DNA of 64,000 nucleotides from an uncultured bacterium. GTDB taxonomy: Bacteria; Verrucomicrobiota; Lentisphaeria; Victivallales; UBA1829. Made by a program: the position numbers and the translations under genes. The stretch is from assembly GCA_949297765.1 (NCBI GenBank), contig CASFTV010000021.1:1-64000 (forward strand). Direction: 5' to 3'. Positions 7,879 through 16,486 of this stretch are shown piece after piece (within the stretch, counting starts at the first letter, position 1; every line of letters starts with the position of its first letter). The notes under the pieces are model-generated. The model worked only from the letters and a program-made list of their open reading frames with translations, made no database searches and was not told the origin of the DNA.

Positions 7879-8742
7879 ATGAAAATCGGAATTATCGTGG
7901 AATCATTGCAGCGTCCGCTGGAAGAGGGGATTCCCCGGGCGCGGGAGCTGGGCGCGGAGGGAATTCAGATCTACGCCGTCAGCCGCCATCTCGACATGCT
8001 GAATGATCCGCCCTCGAAACTGAAGGCGGTCAAGGAACTTGCGGACCGCAGCGGACTCGTCTTTTCCGCGATCTGCTCCGATCTGGGCGGACACGGTTTC
8101 TCCGATCCTGCGGGCAATCCCGAACGGCTGGAAAAGACCCGGAGGATCATGGAAAACGCCCGTATTTTCAATACAAACGTTCTGACGACTCACATCGGAG
8201 TCGTTCCATCGGACACCGGCTCCGCCCGTTATGCGGACATTGTCGAAACGCTCCGGACGACGGGACGGGACGCGCTCAACAACGGAATGGTGCTCGCGAT
8301 CGAAACCGGTCCGGAGACGCCCGCGGCTCTGCGGCAGCTCCTTCTGGATGTGGACAGCAAAGGAATCGGAGTGAATCTGGATCCCGCCAATCTGGCGATG
8401 GTGCAGAACTGCGACGCGGCGGAAGCGGTCCGGCTTCTGGGACCTTATATTGTACACACGCACGCGAAAGACGGAGTGCATCTGCGCGACTGTGATCCCG
8501 CCCGGGTCTACAATGCGTTCGCGGAAGGCGGATTTGCTCAGCTGGTCGCGGAAACCGGCGAACTGTTCCGGGAAGTTGAACTCGGGAAAGGACAGGTGAA
8601 ATGGGGACCCTATCTCGCCGCCCTGCGGGAGTGCGGATTCGACGGCTTCCTGACGATCGAACGGGAAGTCGGCGCCGATCCCGACGGAGATATTTCCAAC
8701 GCGGTGCGCTTTCTCCGCGCAGAACTGGACCGCCAACGTTGA
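7879..8742 (+). CDS. Sugar phosphate isomerase/epimerase (TIM barrel)
   Basis: A 287-residue xylose-isomerase-like TIM-barrel protein. Metal-site segments appear in the expected order: AIETGPETP (Glu), NLDPANLAM (Asp), VHTHAKDG (His) and TIEREVG (Glu) near the C-terminus. Relatives interconvert ketoses or their phosphates, for example tagatose epimerases and hydroxypyruvate isomerases; the substrate here cannot be assigned. There is no signal peptide. It is a single transcription unit with its own promoter and a strong terminator. Such genes are abundant in Lentisphaerota and usually serve sugar catabolism. Confidence 0.88.
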   Translation: MKIGIIVESLQRPLEEGIPRARELGAEGIQIYAVSRHLDMLNDPPSKLKAVKELADRSGLVFSAICSDLGGHGFSDPAGNPERLEKTRRIMENARIFNTNVLTTHIGVVPSDTGSARYADIVETLRTTGRDALNNGMVLAIETGPETPAALRQLLLDVDSKGIGVNLDPANLAMVQNCDAAEAVRLLGPYIVHTHAKDGVHLRDCDPARVYNAFAEGGFAQLVAETGELFREVELGKGQVKWGPYLAALRECGFDGFLTIEREVGADPDGDISNAVRFLRAELDRQR

Positions 8743-8755
8743 CAGAAATCGTCTG

Positions 8756-8801
8756 AAAAGCGGAAAATCTGAGAAAATTTCTCCTTTTTTCCGCTTTTTT
8801 T
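8756..8801 (+). terminator. Intrinsic terminator after the isomerase gene
   Basis: AAAAGCGGAAAA (8756-8767) pairs with TTTTCCGCTTTT (8787-8798) and runs into a T tract. It separates the isomerase gene from the ABC operon. Confidence 0.75.
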
Positions 8802-8822
8802 AGAAAAAAAATCAAAAAAAAT

Positions 8823-8850
8823 TTGATTCTGCATTTTTTGATGATATTGT
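8823..8850 (+). promoter_or_regulatory. Promoter of the ABC operon
   Basis: TTGATT (8823-8828), 16-base spacer, TATTGT (8845-8850) with a TGA extended element just before the -10. The leader to the ATG at 8927 is about 70 bases. Confidence 0.6.
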
Positions 8851-8926
8851 TTTAGCAGGATATTGCTGTTTGTTATAAGCGGAATTGCAGGTGTTTGTTC
8901 AATCAACACAGGGAGAAAAGTGGCCA

Positions 8927-9859
8927 ATGGATGAATATGTGATTCAGACGGAAGGTCTGTCCAAGTGCTATCGGCATTGGTTCTCGCGCGGGCCGAAGGC
9001 GCTGGATGATCTGACCATTTCCGTTCCGAAGGGATCGGTGTTCGGTTTTCTCGGCCCGAACGGCGCCGGAAAAACGACGACGATCAAAATTCTGATGGAC
9101 TTGATCAAACCGACCGAGGGCAGCGCCATGGTTCTCGGGAAACCGGCCTATGATGTGGATGTGAAAAAACGCATCGGCTTTCTTCCGGATTCGCCCGCCT
9201 TCAGCAAGCAGCTGAGCGCACGGGAATTTCTGTCGATCTGTGCGAAACTGTTGCGGATTCCGTCGGATGTGCGGAATGAAACGATTGAAGAGGCGCTTCA
9301 TACGGTCAAGATGGCGGATCATGCGAAGGAAAAACTGGGGTCATTCTCCCGCGGAATGCTGCAGCGGATCGGCGTGGCGCAGGCAATTCTCAACAAACCG
9401 GAGCTTCTGATTCTCGATGAACCGCTGCTCGGTCTGGATCCGTATGGCCGACAGGAGTTCAAGCAGATCATCGTTGAGCAGCAGAAAAAAGGAACGAGCG
9501 TGTTTTTCAGCAGTCATATTCTTTCCGACGTGGAAGAGATCTGCGACAGGATTGCAATTCTGAAGAAAGGGCATCTTCTGTGCACCGGGGAACTGGATTC
9601 CCTGCTTGCCGCTTCCGGCGTCAACGTGGTGATTGCTCCGGGCGCCGACCAGATATTCAAAGAACTCATGGCGGATGCGGAAGGCAGTGTGAAAAATCCT
9701 GATGGAGGCTGGACCCTCTCCTTCCCGCACAACGCGCCCCCGCTGATTGAGAAAATCGAAGGGCTGAAAAAGGAGTTTCCGGATGCGCTGACAATCTCGG
9801 CCTCCCGGGAAAAACTGGAAGATTTCTTCTTCCGGACAGTGGAAAACGCAAACGTATAA
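8927..9859 (+). CDS. ABC transporter ATP-binding protein (ABC-2 type)
   Basis: A 310-residue ATPase subunit. Walker A GPNGAGKTT is at residues 43-51, the signature is SRGMLQR, Walker B is LLILDEPLLGLDP, and the switch histidine is in SSHIL. The roughly 80-residue C-terminal extension is typical of ABC-2 ATPases working with separate permease chains. A TTG-initiated frame begins 14 codons earlier, but ATG at 8927 with GGGAG upstream fits the family start. It heads six closely spaced genes including two ABC-2-like permeases (9904 and 12943), which it presumably energises. Confidence 0.94.
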   Translation: MDEYVIQTEGLSKCYRHWFSRGPKALDDLTISVPKGSVFGFLGPNGAGKTTTIKILMDLIKPTEGSAMVLGKPAYDVDVKKRIGFLPDSPAFSKQLSAREFLSICAKLLRIPSDVRNETIEEALHTVKMADHAKEKLGSFSRGMLQRIGVAQAILNKPELLILDEPLLGLDPYGRQEFKQIIVEQQKKGTSVFFSSHILSDVEEICDRIAILKKGHLLCTGELDSLLAASGVNVVIAPGADQIFKELMADAEGSVKNPDGGWTLSFPHNAPPLIEKIEGLKKEFPDALTISASREKLEDFFFRTVENANV

Positions 9860-9903
9860 CAATTTTCCGAAATAAATACCAAAACAAAACAAAGGAGACG
9901 GTT

Positions 9904-10635
9904 ATGAACGAAATCATAACAATCGCAAGCGGCACCTGGAAAAACGTGCTGCGCATGAAAGTCGTGTACTTTCTGATTTTCTGTGCTCTGGTTCTCGTGG
10001 CCAGCGCCATCAACTACGATGTCCTTTCCATGGGACTGCACAAAGAGCTGATGATCGACGTGGCTCTTGTGCTGAACTCGATTGCGGCCCTGCTTGTCGT
10101 GATTTCGCTGACATTTGAAATTCCGAAGGAACTCCGGGAAGGCGTTGCATCGACCCTTCTGGCGAAGCCGCTGGGACGTTTCCAGTACCTGCTGGGAAAA
10201 ATGATCGGCTGCGTGGTGACGGGAGCGGTGATCTGCTTCCTGATCGCGATCGGTTCCTTCATTGTGTTCAACATTTCGTTTGCGCAGCGGATTGATGTGA
10301 CGATGTTCCAGTCTCATCTTCTGATTATTCTGGCGCTGATTCCGATGTCTGCGCTGGGCGTTCTGTTTGCGGTTCTGCTCCCGGAAGTGATTGCGCCGAT
10401 CATCACCGTTGTGGTGGTGTGGTTTGCATTCTCGACGAAGTTCCTGGCGAATATCTGGGGTCTTTACGGCGGCATTCTTCCCGATCTTGATCTGTTCAAC
10501 TTCAAGGCGAACGCGGTATACCAGGTCAACATTCCGTGGATGTACATCCTTCTGGTTGCCGTTTGGGGAATCTGCTATGCGGCCTTCGCCCTTTCCCTTG
10601 CCAGCATTATCTTTGAACGCAAAGATATCAAGTAA
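9904..10635 (+). CDS. ABC-2 family permease
   Basis: A 243-residue integral membrane protein with about six hydrophobic segments, the first near residues 20-36. The stretch EIPKELREGVASTLLAKPLGR resembles the cytoplasmic coupling region of ABC-2 permeases (the sequence after the second helix, ending in a KP-x-GR motif also seen in the permease at 12943). An AAAGGAG ribosome site precedes the ATG. It lies 44 bases after the ATPase gene and 17 before the next gene. It probably forms half of an exporter with the 12943 permease. Cargo unknown. Confidence 0.88.
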   Translation: MNEIITIASGTWKNVLRMKVVYFLIFCALVLVASAINYDVLSMGLHKELMIDVALVLNSIAALLVVISLTFEIPKELREGVASTLLAKPLGRFQYLLGKMIGCVVTGAVICFLIAIGSFIVFNISFAQRIDVTMFQSHLLIILALIPMSALGVLFAVLLPEVIAPIITVVVVWFAFSTKFLANIWGLYGGILPDLDLFNFKANAVYQVNIPWMYILLVAVWGICYAAFALSLASIIFERKDIK

Positions 10636-10652
10636 TTAAGGAGAAAACCAGA

Positions 10653-11609
10653 ATGAAAAGACTCCCTGTTTATATCGTGGTGATGATTGTTGCATTCATT
10701 GCGGCATCATTTCTTTCCGCAAAACTGAACAAAGAGCAGCTCAAGTTTGCGCCGGAAAAAGCGACTCTTTCCGGCACGCCGATCGCGGGATTTCACAAAT
10801 TTGCATCGGATGTGCAGTGGATGCGCCTGGTCAACTATCTCGGATCGCTGCAGACGGTGGATGAATCCAATGTGAATGATGTTTCCGCCAAGCTGCAGGA
10901 ACTCATCGGCCTTGACCCGAATCTTGAGAAGATCTACAAGGACGGCGCCCTTCTGATCTCCATCGCAGATCCGAAGAAAACCATCGAGTTCCTCGACACG
11001 GCCTGCAAGAACGAATACCTGAAGAACAACTGGCAGATTCCGTTCTACGCCGGCTATGTGATGATGCACAATGCCAAACCCGCCAATTACGACGAAGCGG
11101 TCCGCTTCTTTGAAATGGCGATGAAGCGCGCGGGCAGCGACAGCGGTGCTTCGTATGTCGTCAGCAGCTATTTCAGAGCCAAAGCCAAAGCCATGGTTCA
11201 GAAGAATCCTGCTCTCAAGGGTGATGAGCGCGTTGCTCTCCTGCAGGTTCTCTTCGACGAATGGGAAGCCAACCAGAAGTCCGGAATGGAAGGAACCTAC
11301 GGACGGGAAGGCTCCTTCTCCCAGAACCTGAACGATCGCCTTATCAAGGCTCTGAAAGATGTCAAGGTTGCGTCCGACGACTACAAGCCGACCGCGGCGG
11401 GAAAAGCTCTGGCGGACAAGGTCATCAGCCGCGTCTTCGACAAAGCTCACATCTGCTCCAACTGCACCTCCACCTACGGCGCCGGCGAGAAGTATTGCTC
11501 GGTTTGCGGTCACACAGTTCCGCTGTGGGGTCTCTGCAAGACCTGCAAGAAGCCGCTCAAAGGCGGAAACGCTCTCTACTGCTCCGACTGCGGAGCTAAG
11601 CAGAAATAA
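10653..11609 (+). CDS. Membrane-anchored helical protein with paired zinc ribbons
   Basis: A 318-residue protein of unknown function. Residues 5-23 form a membrane anchor preceded by KR, predicting an inside N-terminus and outside body. The body contains FASDVQWMRLVNYLG and TPR-like helical hairpins (for example the segment ANYDEAVRFFEMAMKRAG), resembling TPR proteins found beside ABC-2 genes in other bacteria; that resemblance is from memory. The last 55 residues carry four CxxC pairs (CSNC, CSVC, CKTC, CSDC), consistent with two zinc ribbons. If the predicted topology is right, these cysteines face the periplasm, which is unusual. A TAAGGAG site precedes the start and the next gene overlaps its stop. 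Confidence 0.85.
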   Translation: MKRLPVYIVVMIVAFIAASFLSAKLNKEQLKFAPEKATLSGTPIAGFHKFASDVQWMRLVNYLGSLQTVDESNVNDVSAKLQELIGLDPNLEKIYKDGALLISIADPKKTIEFLDTACKNEYLKNNWQIPFYAGYVMMHNAKPANYDEAVRFFEMAMKRAGSDSGASYVVSSYFRAKAKAMVQKNPALKGDERVALLQVLFDEWEANQKSGMEGTYGREGSFSQNLNDRLIKALKDVKVASDDYKPTAAGKALADKVISRVFDKAHICSNCTSTYGAGEKYCSVCGHTVPLWGLCKTCKKPLKGGNALYCSDCGAKQK

Positions 11610-12937
11610 TGGTTTCCAAAAAGAAAACCGTTACACGGCACAAGACCGCCACCATTGCGATGGTGGCGGTTCTTGTCGTTACAGTTTTTGCCTACTTTAT
11701 TTCGGAAAAAGTTCTGCGGGACGCCATGCTGCGTCCGATCAAACGGGAAAAAGTGGACTTTGCAAAAGTTCTGGACTGGCTCCCGCCGAAAGCGAAAGCG
11801 GAACTGGAATACCGGGCCCGCTATCTTGATCTCCGCCAGAAGTATGACGAGGCGGAAAGCAAGGAGGACAAACTGCGGACCGCCTATGCGCTGGCCATCC
11901 ACACCCGCGACATGGATGAACACAACCAGCTCATGCTCCAATTTATCGACAATTCCGCCTATGCGGGGATGAAGAAACTCTATCTTCCGTACATGCGGAT
12001 GCTGTACGATCCGAAGAACCCGAAAGCGATTTCCATTCAAAAATATTACGACTTCATTAAAACGATCACCGATCCGGAAGAACTGTTCTTTGCCTGGAAG
12101 GACGGACGGGATCGTCTCGGCAAGCTCGGACTGCGGGATCTCCACATAATCCACACGGATTTCCTTCTGCCGCTTCTGGACAAGCCGAAAGAATCCTTCA
12201 TCATCCGCGAATACACCCAGCTGTTCGATACAATCAAACGGAATGCTTCGCGGATTGCCAACGACGCGGTGAAACGGCTGGCCCAGAAACGGGAGCGGCC
12301 GGGCGATCCGGAACTCATCACGCGAATGAGAGGAATCGCAAAGAAAGCGGAACAATATCAGACTTTTGTCGGACGGAATCCTCTCAATTACAATTTGAAC
12401 GACTACCGCCGCCTGCTGAAACTGCGCGCAGATTATGAAAACGCGACTCCGGAAAATAAACTGACGGCCGCATTCCAGCTTGTCCGCCATGTCCGCGATC
12501 CGAAGGAACGGCGTGAAATCGCGGATGCACTGTGCAAAAATCCGGAAAACATGAAGAATCCGAAAATTGCACCGGTCCTGGCTCAGCTGACGGATGATCG
12601 CGAGTTTGTCCGGAACGTTTATCATCCCTATCTTGCATCGCAGACGGATCCGGTTCTGATCTTCCGGACCTGGCAGGAAGCCTATCGCCGCATGACGGCG
12701 GTTCTCACAAGCGCAGAGCAGAAACTTGAAGTGTTCCGGCCGCTGCTGAACTATCCGATGGACCAGATTCACTTCCGGGAATACGACTATATCTATGATA
12801 TCGTCAGCCGCAGTGCCATTTTTGTCAATGACCGGGCGGCAGCAGAAAAGGCGGATCAGATGAAAGAGGAGATTCAGAAGACAAAACTTTCGTTCAAACA
12901 GTATCAGGAACAGCAGAAGAAACAGGAAACGAGGTAA
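11609..12937 (+). CDS. Membrane-anchored helical protein of unknown function
   Basis: A 442-residue protein that I do not recognise. A basic N-terminus (MVSKKKTVTRHK) precedes one membrane helix at about 15-31, predicting a periplasmic body. The rest is charged and helical, with few glycines and an end rich in Lys and Gln that may be a coiled coil. No catalytic motif is visible. Its ATG overlaps the upstream stop by one base (TAATG), so it is translationally coupled to the zinc-ribbon protein, suggesting the two work together as accessory subunits of the ABC transporter. The downstream permease begins six bases after its stop. Confidence 0.82.
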   Translation: MVSKKKTVTRHKTATIAMVAVLVVTVFAYFISEKVLRDAMLRPIKREKVDFAKVLDWLPPKAKAELEYRARYLDLRQKYDEAESKEDKLRTAYALAIHTRDMDEHNQLMLQFIDNSAYAGMKKLYLPYMRMLYDPKNPKAISIQKYYDFIKTITDPEELFFAWKDGRDRLGKLGLRDLHIIHTDFLLPLLDKPKESFIIREYTQLFDTIKRNASRIANDAVKRLAQKRERPGDPELITRMRGIAKKAEQYQTFVGRNPLNYNLNDYRRLLKLRADYENATPENKLTAAFQLVRHVRDPKERREIADALCKNPENMKNPKIAPVLAQLTDDREFVRNVYHPYLASQTDPVLIFRTWQEAYRRMTAVLTSAEQKLEVFRPLLNYPMDQIHFREYDYIYDIVSRSAIFVNDRAAAEKADQMKEEIQKTKLSFKQYQEQQKKQETR

Positions 12938-12942
12938 CAATC

Positions 12943-13752
12943 ATGTGGGCCATTGCACAATTTTCTCTTTTAAAGATGCGGGAATCGGCATTTTATCTGC
13001 TCATGATTGTGGCTGCCCTGATCTGTCTGTTCACCAATACGGCGGACCCGGTCACGGAACAGGTGGCTCGCGGATCCCTGTTTTCCTATGCGTTTTCGGG
13101 AGACAATGCGGCGCCCTCCATTGCAATGGGATCCTGCGTTGCACTGATTATCAGCATTCTGATTTCCTCTTTCTACGGGTCATCCGAAATTCCGTCCGAC
13201 ATCAGTTCGGGCGTAATTCTTGTGATTCTTTCGAAGCCGGTCGGCCGGCTCCGGTATCTGGCAGGAAAATATGCGGCGATCGTGATCATGGCGTATTCGA
13301 TTTTCATTTTCCTCCAGCTGGTTCTGTTTGCATCAAGTAAGTTTCTCGGGTTCGGGGTAGTTCCTTACAATTCGTGGCAGATGGCGCTCCGGCAGCTGAT
13401 CCCTGCGCTGATTCTGCTGCCTCTGATTGCCGCAAACATTACATTTTCGATTTTTGCGGGAGCGCTCGGCGCGATGATTTTCACGGCGCTGTATCTGCTG
13501 TTCTGTGTCGTGGTTGCATTTCTGCCGCTGACGATGGCGCTTTTCCCGGATGGAATGATTCCGATGGCGGATACTCTTCTGTTCGGCATTCACTATCTTT
13601 TCCTGAATCCGCTGTTCTATTTCCATGACATGGCGATCGGAGCCGTTCCGCTGGTGGCTCTGATTTTTTATTCCTTTGCGGTCACATCCTTTTTCCTGCT
13701 TCTTTCCATTTACATGCTGTTCACGACGGATATGAATGCCAATACCCGGTAA
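12943..13752 (+). CDS. ABC-2 family permease, second subunit
   Basis: A 269-residue membrane protein with about six hydrophobic helices. It shares with the 9904 permease the coupling-helix pattern: EIPSDISSGVILVILSKPVGR here corresponds to EIPKELREGVASTLLAKPLGR there. This suggests the two permeases are distant paralogues forming a heterodimer with one ATPase. The start has GAGG upstream and lies six bases after the preceding gene. The C-terminus ends in the hydrophobic segment FFLLLSIYMLFTT. Confidence 0.86.
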   Translation: MWAIAQFSLLKMRESAFYLLMIVAALICLFTNTADPVTEQVARGSLFSYAFSGDNAAPSIAMGSCVALIISILISSFYGSSEIPSDISSGVILVILSKPVGRLRYLAGKYAAIVIMAYSIFIFLQLVLFASSKFLGFGVVPYNSWQMALRQLIPALILLPLIAANITFSIFAGALGAMIFTALYLLFCVVVAFLPLTMALFPDGMIPMADTLLFGIHYLFLNPLFYFHDMAIGAVPLVALIFYSFAVTSFFLLLSIYMLFTTDMNANTR

Positions 13753-13764
13753 GGCGGCAGAAGC

Positions 13765-14952
13765 ATGAGAACAAGCGTATCGGATGATTCGCCTGCGGCG
13801 TTGTTCCGCAGGCGTTTTTTTTCCAGCACATCGGCGCTTTCCGGTCTTGTTTTGATCCTTCTGATGCTGGGGATTGCGATTTTTGCGCCGCTTCTGGCAA
13901 ATGAGAAACCTCTGCTTGTCGTGACCGCGCAGGGAGAATGGAGTTTTCCGGCATTCCGGAGCCTCTTCAGCACACGAAGTCCGGAAATTTTCATTGAGCT
14001 GGGATTCAATTTCTGTCTTCTGTATTTCCCTGTGGCGGCTCTGCTGATTCTGATTCTGCGCAGAAAACCGGCGGTCTGGAAAAGTGTCGGCTTTCTGACG
14101 GCGGCTCTGCTGATTCTGACGCCCTTTCTCTCCGGATCCGTCAAATTTGACGGGACAAACTGGAACAGCGAGATTCAAAGAATCCGTCAGGAAGGAGGAT
14201 TCGTGCTGACAGCGCCGATTCCTTACGGACCGTTTGATACGCTTGGTGTTCCTTATGAAGGTCCGTCAAAGCGTCACTGGCTCGGCGTGGACCATTCAGG
14301 ACGGGATGTTGCCGCGCGAATGGTATACGGCGCACGGGTTTCGACTGCGGTAGGATTTCTGGCGACGGCGATTTCTCTGCTGATCGGAACATTCCTGGGT
14401 CTTCTGGCGGGATACCGGGGAGGAAAAACAGATCTGGCAATCATGCGCCTGGTGGAAATCGTCATTTGTTTTCCAACTTTTCTTCTGCTGCTGATTCTGA
14501 TGTCGATCATGCTGGATTACGATTCGCGGCAGTCGATTCTTCTGGTGATTCTGGTCATCGGCTTCACGGGAGGGTGGCCGGGACTCTGCTGTCTGGTCCG
14601 GGGGGAAACGCTCAAGCAGCGCGCCCTGCCCTATATTTCCGCGGCGGAATCACTCGGAGTCCCGACCGGACGAATTCTTTTTTCGCATCTGCTCCCGAAT
14701 GTTTCCGGTCCGATTTTTGTCACGTTCACATTCAATGTCGCGGGAGCCATTCTTGCGGAAAGTTCTCTGAGTTTTCTTGGTTTCGGCGTTCAGGATCCCG
14801 CGGCAAGCTGGGGTGAGCTGCTCCGGCAGGCGTTTCCGGATCCGGTCACCTACTGGCATCTGACTCTCTGGCCGGGGCTGGCCATTTTTCTGGCGGTCTG
14901 CGCATTCAATTTCGCCGGCGAAGGTCTGCGGAAAGCGATCTCTCCGGAATGA
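13765..14952 (+). CDS. Orphan DppC/OppC-like ABC permease
   Basis: A 395-residue permease of the binding-protein-dependent type. After a first helix (about 27-44) comes an unusual region of roughly 100 residues with two further hydrophobic segments, then the conserved OppC core: GVDHSGRDVAARMVYGARVS, a series of five helices, and the coupling loop with YISAAESLGVPTGRI followed by LLPN. The C-terminus LAIFLAVCAFNFAGEGLR is also typical. No matching OppB, solute-binding protein or Opp ATPase lies nearby, so it is either served by genes elsewhere or borrowed by this operon. It starts 12 bases after the second ABC-2 permease. Confidence 0.88.
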   Translation: MRTSVSDDSPAALFRRRFFSSTSALSGLVLILLMLGIAIFAPLLANEKPLLVVTAQGEWSFPAFRSLFSTRSPEIFIELGFNFCLLYFPVAALLILILRRKPAVWKSVGFLTAALLILTPFLSGSVKFDGTNWNSEIQRIRQEGGFVLTAPIPYGPFDTLGVPYEGPSKRHWLGVDHSGRDVAARMVYGARVSTAVGFLATAISLLIGTFLGLLAGYRGGKTDLAIMRLVEIVICFPTFLLLLILMSIMLDYDSRQSILLVILVIGFTGGWPGLCCLVRGETLKQRALPYISAAESLGVPTGRILFSHLLPNVSGPIFVTFTFNVAGAILAESSLSFLGFGVQDPAASWGELLRQAFPDPVTYWHLTLWPGLAIFLAVCAFNFAGEGLRKAISPE

Positions 14953-15023
14953 AGAGGGCGATCGCTCTCCCTGCCCGCCCCGAAAGGGGTTGGGGTTTCC
15001 CCCTGGAAAATCCGTTTCGGAAT

Positions 15024-15052
15024 TTGCATTTTTCCTCCTGTCATGATATAGT
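15024..15052 (+). promoter_or_regulatory. Promoter of the lipoprotein gene at 15078
   Basis: TTGCAT (15024-15029), 17-base spacer, TATAGT (15047-15052) preceded by TGA (extended -10). Confidence 0.65.
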
Positions 15053-15077
15053 TCTCCAATAACCGTGGAGCTTTCTG

Positions 15078-15620
15078 ATGAAAAAAATTTTTTTGCCCGT
15101 ACTGGCCGCCTGCGCAGCACTCCTTCTTTCCTCCTGCGATACGCTGAAAACCCTGGAAAATATGCAGAGCAGCGATTTTCTGAATCCGAATGTTTTTGAA
15201 ACGACTCCGGATTATGTGCTCTCCATCCATCAGGTGGTCCGTTATCCCCGCTCCGAGGAGCTGGAGCAGCCCGTTACCACCTTTGAAGGGAAACGAATCT
15301 ACATCAACGTCCACTCGCTGATCCATTCCCGCAACATTGAAAAGATTGAATACATGCTGAACAAAAAGGATCCGCAGTTCTGCGATCTCAAGCTGACTCT
15401 GGACCGCCGCGGGAAAATGCTGTGGGGCAACCTTGCCACAATGTTCAAGGGGCAGGAGGTCGCCCTTCTGGTGGACGGAATGCTCTACCGGGTGTTCAAA
15501 CCGGCCCAGCTCGGCGAAGAGGCCGAAGCCGTGATCATCACCGGTCCCTTCGATCGCAACACGGCGCTCAATATCGCGAAAAACAGCGAAAAGAATTATG
15601 GTATTTTCAATCCGAAATAA
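15078..15620 (+). CDS. Putative lipoprotein
   Basis: A 180-residue exported protein. The N-terminus has a classic lipoprotein signal: MKKIF, a hydrophobic core and lipobox LLSSC with Cys at residue 20. The mature part has no motif I recognise; it appears mixed alpha/beta with a segment (KGQEVALLVDGMLYRVFKP) that could be a small domain fold. GGAG precedes the ATG. Its last 23 bases overlap the next gene, so both are probably made together and act at the cell envelope. Confidence 0.82.
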   Translation: MKKIFLPVLAACAALLLSSCDTLKTLENMQSSDFLNPNVFETTPDYVLSIHQVVRYPRSEELEQPVTTFEGKRIYINVHSLIHSRNIEKIEYMLNKKDPQFCDLKLTLDRRGKMLWGNLATMFKGQEVALLVDGMLYRVFKPAQLGEEAEAVIITGPFDRNTALNIAKNSEKNYGIFNPK

Positions 15621-16269
15621 GATTCTTCTTCCGCTTCTGTTTTTTTTGCCGTTTCTTCTTCCGGCCCAGAACAGAATCCCGGAAAAAGACCGGGATTCCT
15701 ATTTCCGGATGGACATCAACGCGATCCCGGACCGGATCGTTCTCCGGGGCGAAAAACAGCAGGATGCGCACGTCTACAACGCCAGCTGGTACCGCGAGGA
15801 TTCCAAATTCGTCCTGACGGTAAATGCAAAAGAGCCGCTGAAGGAAGAGTGGACCGAATATTCGGTTACGTTCGTCCCGAACCGCTCGGGAAAAGTCTGG
15901 ATCCGGATCGGCGGTCGCTGGCGGAAAGAAGGGGAAGAACGAACCTGGCTGATGGTCGATTCCGTCCGCCTGAACGGGAAACTGCTGAAAAACGGGGATT
16001 TCAAAGAATATAAAGAACGCCAGCCGGATGTCTATCGGCCGGAAAACTGGATCCTTGAACACCGGGCGGAATTCTATATCGACGGCGGACGCGATAAATC
16101 TCCCGCCTGTCTTGTCAACCATGACAGCCCCGTGATTACATCCTTTCCCGTCCGGGCTGGAGAGCCGAACACGGTTTCCGTCGTCGTCAAACTGCCTCGG
16201 AAAGGAATCATTCCAAAATATACGCCACCGAAAAAAATCAACAAGCTCCTGGATCGGAAAAAACGCTGA
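15598..16269 (+). CDS. Secreted beta-rich protein of unknown function
   Basis: A 223-residue protein with a signal peptide (basic MVFSIRNKI, leucine-rich core, probable cleavage after LLPAQ). The mature part is beta-rich, with a pattern (EYSVTFVPNRSGKVWIRIGG, then VDSVRLNGKLLKNGDFKE) reminiscent of jelly-roll carbohydrate-binding modules, in which N-G-D-F begins a strand. No catalytic motif is visible. The final 25 residues are basic and rich in Pro and Lys. It overlaps the upstream lipoprotein gene by 23 bases. A surface or periplasmic glycan-binding role is inference only. Confidence 0.75.
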   Translation: MVFSIRNKILLPLLFFLPFLLPAQNRIPEKDRDSYFRMDINAIPDRIVLRGEKQQDAHVYNASWYREDSKFVLTVNAKEPLKEEWTEYSVTFVPNRSGKVWIRIGGRWRKEGEERTWLMVDSVRLNGKLLKNGDFKEYKERQPDVYRPENWILEHRAEFYIDGGRDKSPACLVNHDSPVITSFPVRAGEPNTVSVVVKLPRKGIIPKYTPPKKINKLLDRKKR

Positions 16270-16486
16270 TCCCCGCTTTCCCCGAACAGCGCATTTCCCT
16301 CGTTCTGAAAAAAACTTCGCAATTCTGAATGGCCGCTGGAATCCGAAATGAAAGCAGAAAATCTTTAAATCCGTGATTTTTCAAGAAAAAAAAGTTGAAA
16401 AACAAAGGTTTTCCTCCGATTTCGCAGTAAAGTAATTCGCAAACGGAGAAACATTTCTCTGAAAACCAAAAAAAGGAGTTTCTGCC

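Noticed and set aside
8885-8926. TTG-initiated N-terminal extension of the ABC ATPase
   Set aside because: The ATG at 8927 fits the family start and has a GGGAG site; the extension adds no conserved sequence.
14953-15010. GC-rich hairpins after the OppC-like gene (CCCC-GAAA-GGGG and neighbours) as a terminator
   Set aside because: A stem is visible but there is no clean T run, so I did not call it.
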